From: Streptomyces sp. CB02058
GTDB taxonomy: Bacteria; Actinomycetota; Actinomycetes; Streptomycetales; Streptomycetaceae
Assembly (NCBI RefSeq): GCF_001905505.1
Contig: NZ_LIPG01000001.1
Span: 992,001 to 1,056,000, forward strand
Reading direction: 5' to 3'
Length of the DNA: 64,000 nucleotides
Part shown: positions 63,595 to 64,000 of the stretch, piece after piece
Layout: each line of letters opens with the position of its first letter
Position numbering within the stretch: position 1 is the stretch's first letter
Notes under the pieces: generated by a model
What the model was told of the DNA's origin: nothing
Database searches by the model: none
The model's input: only the letters and a program-made list of their open reading frames with translations
Program-made: the position numbers and the translations under genes

Positions 63595-64000
63595 ATGAAG
63601 CTCTTGATGCTGGGTGGCACGGAATTCGTCGGGCGCGCCGTCACCGAGGCCGCACTCGGCAGGGGATGGCAGGTCACGGTGTTCCACCGCGGCCGTCACG
63701 CACCACCCGCCGGGGCGCGCACGCTCACCGGTGACCGGACGGAAGGCGGGGCGGGCCTCGCCGCGCTGGCCGAGGGCACCTGGGACCTGGTCGTCGACAC
63801 CTGGAGCGGCGCGCCCTCGGCCGTGCGGGACGCCGCCCGGCTGCTGTCGGGCAGGGCGGGGCACTTCAGCTATGTCTCCAGCCGGTCCGTGCACGCGTAC
63901 CCGGCCGCGGCGGGGCTCGCGGAGGACGGGCCGCTGGTGGCCGGGGCCTCCCCGGACGACGGCCCCGACGTCCCGTACGCCCAGGCCAAGCGAGGCGGGG
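63595..64000 (+). CDS. NAD-dependent epimerase/reductase, 3' end outside window
   Basis: At least 135 residues from ATG 63595. The dinucleotide loop is MKLLMLGGTEFVGRAVTEAA, then VTVFHRGRH and LVVDTWSG. Reads like an atypical SDR of the isoflavone-reductase/RNA-binding-like epimerase type common in streptomycetes. The C-terminal half is not in the window. Confidence 0.85.
   Translation, partial: MKLLMLGGTEFVGRAVTEAALGRGWQVTVFHRGRHAPPAGARTLTGDRTEGGAGLAALAEGTWDLVVDTWSGAPSAVRDAARLLSGRAGHFSYVSSRSVHAYPAAAGLAEDGPLVAGASPDDGPDVPYAQAKRGG

Overview
The window is chromosomal DNA from a Streptomyces or very close relative. It is strongly GC-rich with codon third positions almost all G or C and many GTG starts. 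It carries actinomycete hallmarks: SigR/RsrA, a WhiB-family protein, the DasR regulon, CatR/catalase, SigH with its anti-sigma factor, a PPA1309 protein and a UPF0182 protein. From memory the gene order resembles the sigR - nrdABS - dasR - wblE - sigH stretch of the S. coelicolor core chromosome. I see no prophage, insertion sequence, CRISPR array or conjugative element.

Layout. 1-9 kb: housekeeping and envelope genes (NUDIX hydrolase, zinc metalloprotease, SDR, MoaE, secreted PDZ-Lon protease, PPA1309, UPF0182). 9-11.7 kb: two identical initiator tRNA genes flank a large Sel1-repeat gene. 11.8-16.7 kb: CatR and catalase, a CBS protein, then an ECF41-type sigma factor divergent from a SnoaL-LUD fusion. 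16.8-23.5 kb: hisN, TetR, SMR exporter, rsgA-aroA, M50 peptidase, SRAP protein, alpha/beta hydrolase. 23.6-29.5 kb: thiol-stress pair sigR-rsrA with its own SigR promoter, two linked membrane HD-domain proteins, a TPR protein, peptide deformylase. 29.7-35.4 kb: secreted DD-carboxypeptidase, then nrdA-nrdB behind a cobalamin riboswitch, followed by an AraC-type gene (nrdS position). 36-38 kb: MctP-type monocarboxylate permease with its DUF3311 partner. 38.2-45 kb: the N-acetylglucosamine/chitobiose module dasR / dasABCD / nagB with DasR sites. 45.3-51 kb: PdtaS-type histidine kinase, WhiB-like protein, diacylglycerol kinase, SigH and its RsbW-type partner. 51-58 kb: zinc finger, Na+/H+ antiporter, PLP enzyme, cytosolic-looking amidase, flavohemoglobin and NsrR, FAD oxidase. 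59.5-62 kb: a family 2B encapsulin (EshA-like shell protein with a cyclic-nucleotide-binding domain) translationally coupled to a polyprenyl synthase that is its probable cargo.

How they work together. Several stress circuits are self-contained: CatR site within the catA promoter, SigR promoter ahead of sigR, NsrR palindrome inside the nsrR promoter beside hmp, cobalamin switch ahead of class Ia ribonucleotide reductase. DasR-like sites sit between dasR and dasA, ahead of nagB, and unexpectedly ahead of the histidine kinase. The most novel-looking material is the encapsulin-polyprenyl synthase operon, the ECF41/SnoaL-LUD locus with its palindromes, and a 7-12-7 inverted repeat shared by that locus and the sigR promoter.
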